Below are positions 62,445-64,000 of a DNA stretch of 64,000 nt, one piece after another (position 1 is the stretch's first letter; every line of letters begins with the position of its first letter). The translations under genes and the position numbers were made by a program. The notes under the pieces are model-generated. The model was not told the origin of the DNA, made no database searches, and saw only the letters and a program-made list of their open reading frames with translations. Source of the DNA: Anaerolineales bacterium UBA6055 (GTDB lineage: Bacteria; Chloroflexota; Anaerolineae; Aggregatilineales; Phototrophicaceae); the NCBI GenBank assembly GCA_002428985.1, contig DIYL01000047.1, forward strand, positions 325,382 to 389,381, in the 5' to 3' direction.

Positions 62445-64000
62445 ATGGAATACGATTATATTGTCATCGGTGCTGGCTCATCCGGATGTGTGGTGGCGGC
62501 ACGACTTTCTGAACACCAAAATCTCAATATCCTGCTTCTAGAAGCGGGTGGCCCTGATACAAATAAAGATATTCATATCCCCCTCAATATGCTGGGTTTA
62601 CGCAAAACCGAGCTTGACTGGACATATGCAACCAGCCCACAACCCAATGCTAATGAGCGTCAAGTCGATATGCCCCGTGGCAAAGTCTATGGTGGATCGG
62701 GCGCGTTAAACGGCATGATCTATCAGCGGGGGAATCCTGATGATTATGATAGTTGGGCGAAACTCGGTAACGAAGGTTGGGAGTGGCAAGAGGTTCTACC
62801 GTATTTTAAAAAATCCGAGAATAACAGTCGTGGTGGGGATGACTTTCACGGCGATGATGGTCCGATGTATGTGGTTGATTTACCAGACCCGAATCCTCTA
62901 GCGGTAGCATTTGTAGAGGCGGCACAACAAGCTGGTTATGCGCTCAATCCTGACTTTAATGACGGTGACCAAGAGGGCTTTAACCTCTATCAAGCGACTC
63001 TGCGCAATGGCAGACGGGAGACTTCTGCAACAGCCTACTTACGTCCCGCCCTCCAACGCGATAATCTAACCGCCATCCCCTATGCAATGGTGCAACATTT
63101 GACCTTTGAGAATAACCGCTGTACAGGCGCAGTCTATATCAAAGATGGTGAAGCACAGACTGTCACAGCATCAAAAGAAGTAATAGTCTGTGGTGGTGCG
63201 ATCAATTCGCCCCAACTATTGATGCTATCGGGCATCGGTGATAAAGACCATCTTGCTAAACACGAGATTGATGTTGTGATGGATTTACCCGGTGTCGGGC
63301 AAAACTTGCAAGATCATTTGATGTGTCCTGTATCGTATTTTTCATCACAACCTGTCTCACTAGCTCGCACACCAACAGCCGACGAAATCGAGCAATTTGA
63401 ACAAGACGGGCGCGGTATTCTGACATCGATATTGGGGCAAGCTGGCGGATTTATAAAACTGGATCCCGATGCACCTGTGCCAGATTTACAATTTCACTTC
63501 ATGCCTGCGCTTGGCAATATTGCTGGTGTCAATCGTCATGGATTTGCGATGTATCCCGCCACTACCCGAACAAAAAGTGTCGGCTATCTCAAATTACAAT
63601 CTGCCGACCCCAATGACGCCCCCTTCATTAACCCGAATTATCTCGATGATCCCGCCGATATGAAGGTGCTAGTTGAAGGGGTGAAGATTGCACGTAAAGT
63701 CCTTAACTCGCCTGCATTTGATGCATACCGCGAAGAAGAATATCTGCCGGGTGCCGATGTAATCACTGATGATGAGATAGAAGAACATGTCCGTCAGAAC
63801 GTCATCAATATTTATCATCCCTGTGGGACATGTAAGATGGGCAACGACCCGATGGCAGTTGTGAATGATCGGTTACAGGTGCATGGTATTGAAGGGTTAC
63901 GTGTAGCCGATGCGTCGATTATGCCGTTCATTGTCAACTCGAATATCAATGCCGCGTGTGTCATGATTGCTGAAAAATGTGTTGATCTGATCTTGGAACA
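62445..64000 (+). CDS. GMC-family oxidoreductase (choline/alcohol dehydrogenase type), cut by window end
   Basis: An open frame of 518 codons that runs off the right edge without a stop. FAD-binding GAGSSG is at about residues 9-14, LEAGG at about 36, and the GMC signatures GKVYGGSGALNGMIYQRG and GGAINSPQLLMLSGIG follow. The catalytic His is in HPCGTCKMG and the partner Asn in NSNINAACVMI near the edge. Enzymes of this family oxidise primary alcohols such as choline, glucose or others; the substrate cannot be told. AGGAAC lies 4-9 bases before the ATG at 62445. Only the last few residues should be missing. Confidence 0.93.
   Translation, partial: MEYDYIVIGAGSSGCVVAARLSEHQNLNILLLEAGGPDTNKDIHIPLNMLGLRKTELDWTYATSPQPNANERQVDMPRGKVYGGSGALNGMIYQRGNPDDYDSWAKLGNEGWEWQEVLPYFKKSENNSRGGDDFHGDDGPMYVVDLPDPNPLAVAFVEAAQQAGYALNPDFNDGDQEGFNLYQATLRNGRRETSATAYLRPALQRDNLTAIPYAMVQHLTFENNRCTGAVYIKDGEAQTVTASKEVIVCGGAINSPQLLMLSGIGDKDHLAKHEIDVVMDLPGVGQNLQDHLMCPVSYFSSQPVSLARTPTADEIEQFEQDGRGILTSILGQAGGFIKLDPDAPVPDLQFHFMPALGNIAGVNRHGFAMYPATTRTKSVGYLKLQSADPNDAPFINPNYLDDPADMKVLVEGVKIARKVLNSPAFDAYREEEYLPGADVITDDEIEEHVRQNVINIYHPCGTCKMGNDPMAVVNDRLQVHGIEGLRVADASIMPFIVNSNINAACVMIAEKCVDLILE

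Noticed and set aside
1..64000. CRISPR array, insertion sequence or replication origin
   Set aside because: No spaced direct repeats, transposase, terminal inverted repeats, DnaA boxes in clusters, or dnaA/rep gene were found by eye.

Overview
The window is ordinary chromosomal DNA of a bacterium with moderate GC content, and nearly every base is used. My best placement is a Chloroflexota (Anaerolineae-like) genome. The grounds are the mix of families rather than any marker gene: several SpoIIAA/STAS-like orphan proteins, a stand-alone DICT domain, FHA proteins beside an ECF sigma factor, a YhhQ-type queuosine-precursor transporter, many GT39-type membrane glycosyltransferases and MacA/MacB-like export genes. 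No rRNA or universal phylogenetic marker is present, so this is an inference. No CRISPR array, insertion sequence, phage or plasmid origin was seen.

Layout. 1-8.5 kb: end of an unknown gene, a Uma2 gene broken by a nonsense codon, secreted and membrane proteins, a secreted 5'-nucleotidase, and a small regulatory operon (zinc-ribbon/FHA protein, ECF sigma factor, conserved 80-residue protein). 8.5-16.6 kb: a STAS-like protein, a GT39 glycosyltransferase, an FKBP isomerase with a hairpin leader, a frameshifted gene remnant, a PAS sensor kinase, an FHA protein, and an epimerase/lactonase pair. 17-26 kb: small STAS-like paralogues, the queuosine-precursor transporter followed by an RpoA-CTD-like protein, an AT-rich islet with two orphan membrane proteins, a HEAT-repeat/Yip1-like protein, an MFS exporter and a VOC protein.

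26.2-35 kb: a six-gene export operon (SH3-like membrane protein, two HlyD-type adaptors, one MacB-like ATPase with a duplicated acidic extension, two FtsX-type permeases). A promoter, a palindromic operator-like site and a terminator hairpin precede it, and a MarR regulator follows it. 35-50.3 kb: methyltransferase, more STAS-like paralogues, a tandem pair of unknown membrane proteins, TPR proteins, a CorC-type protein, PriA, and a Fur-family regulator. 50.4 kb: a tRNA-Phe gene with a perfect consensus promoter and its own terminator. 51.3-61.1 kb: an orphan MoxR ATPase and then four tandem, translationally coupled GT39-like membrane glycosyltransferases (8.7 kb). 61.2-64 kb: a minimal Ser/Thr kinase, a small protein, and a GMC oxidoreductase that runs off the window.

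The most unusual parts are the four-gene glycosyltransferase array next to a MoxR ATPase, the dual-adaptor/dual-permease exporter with its acidic ATPase tail and operator-plus-hairpin leader, the spread of STAS-like paralogues, and a set of terminator hairpins that share one stem sequence. Starts were revised where a Shine-Dalgarno site or a -10 box contradicted the longest reading frame.
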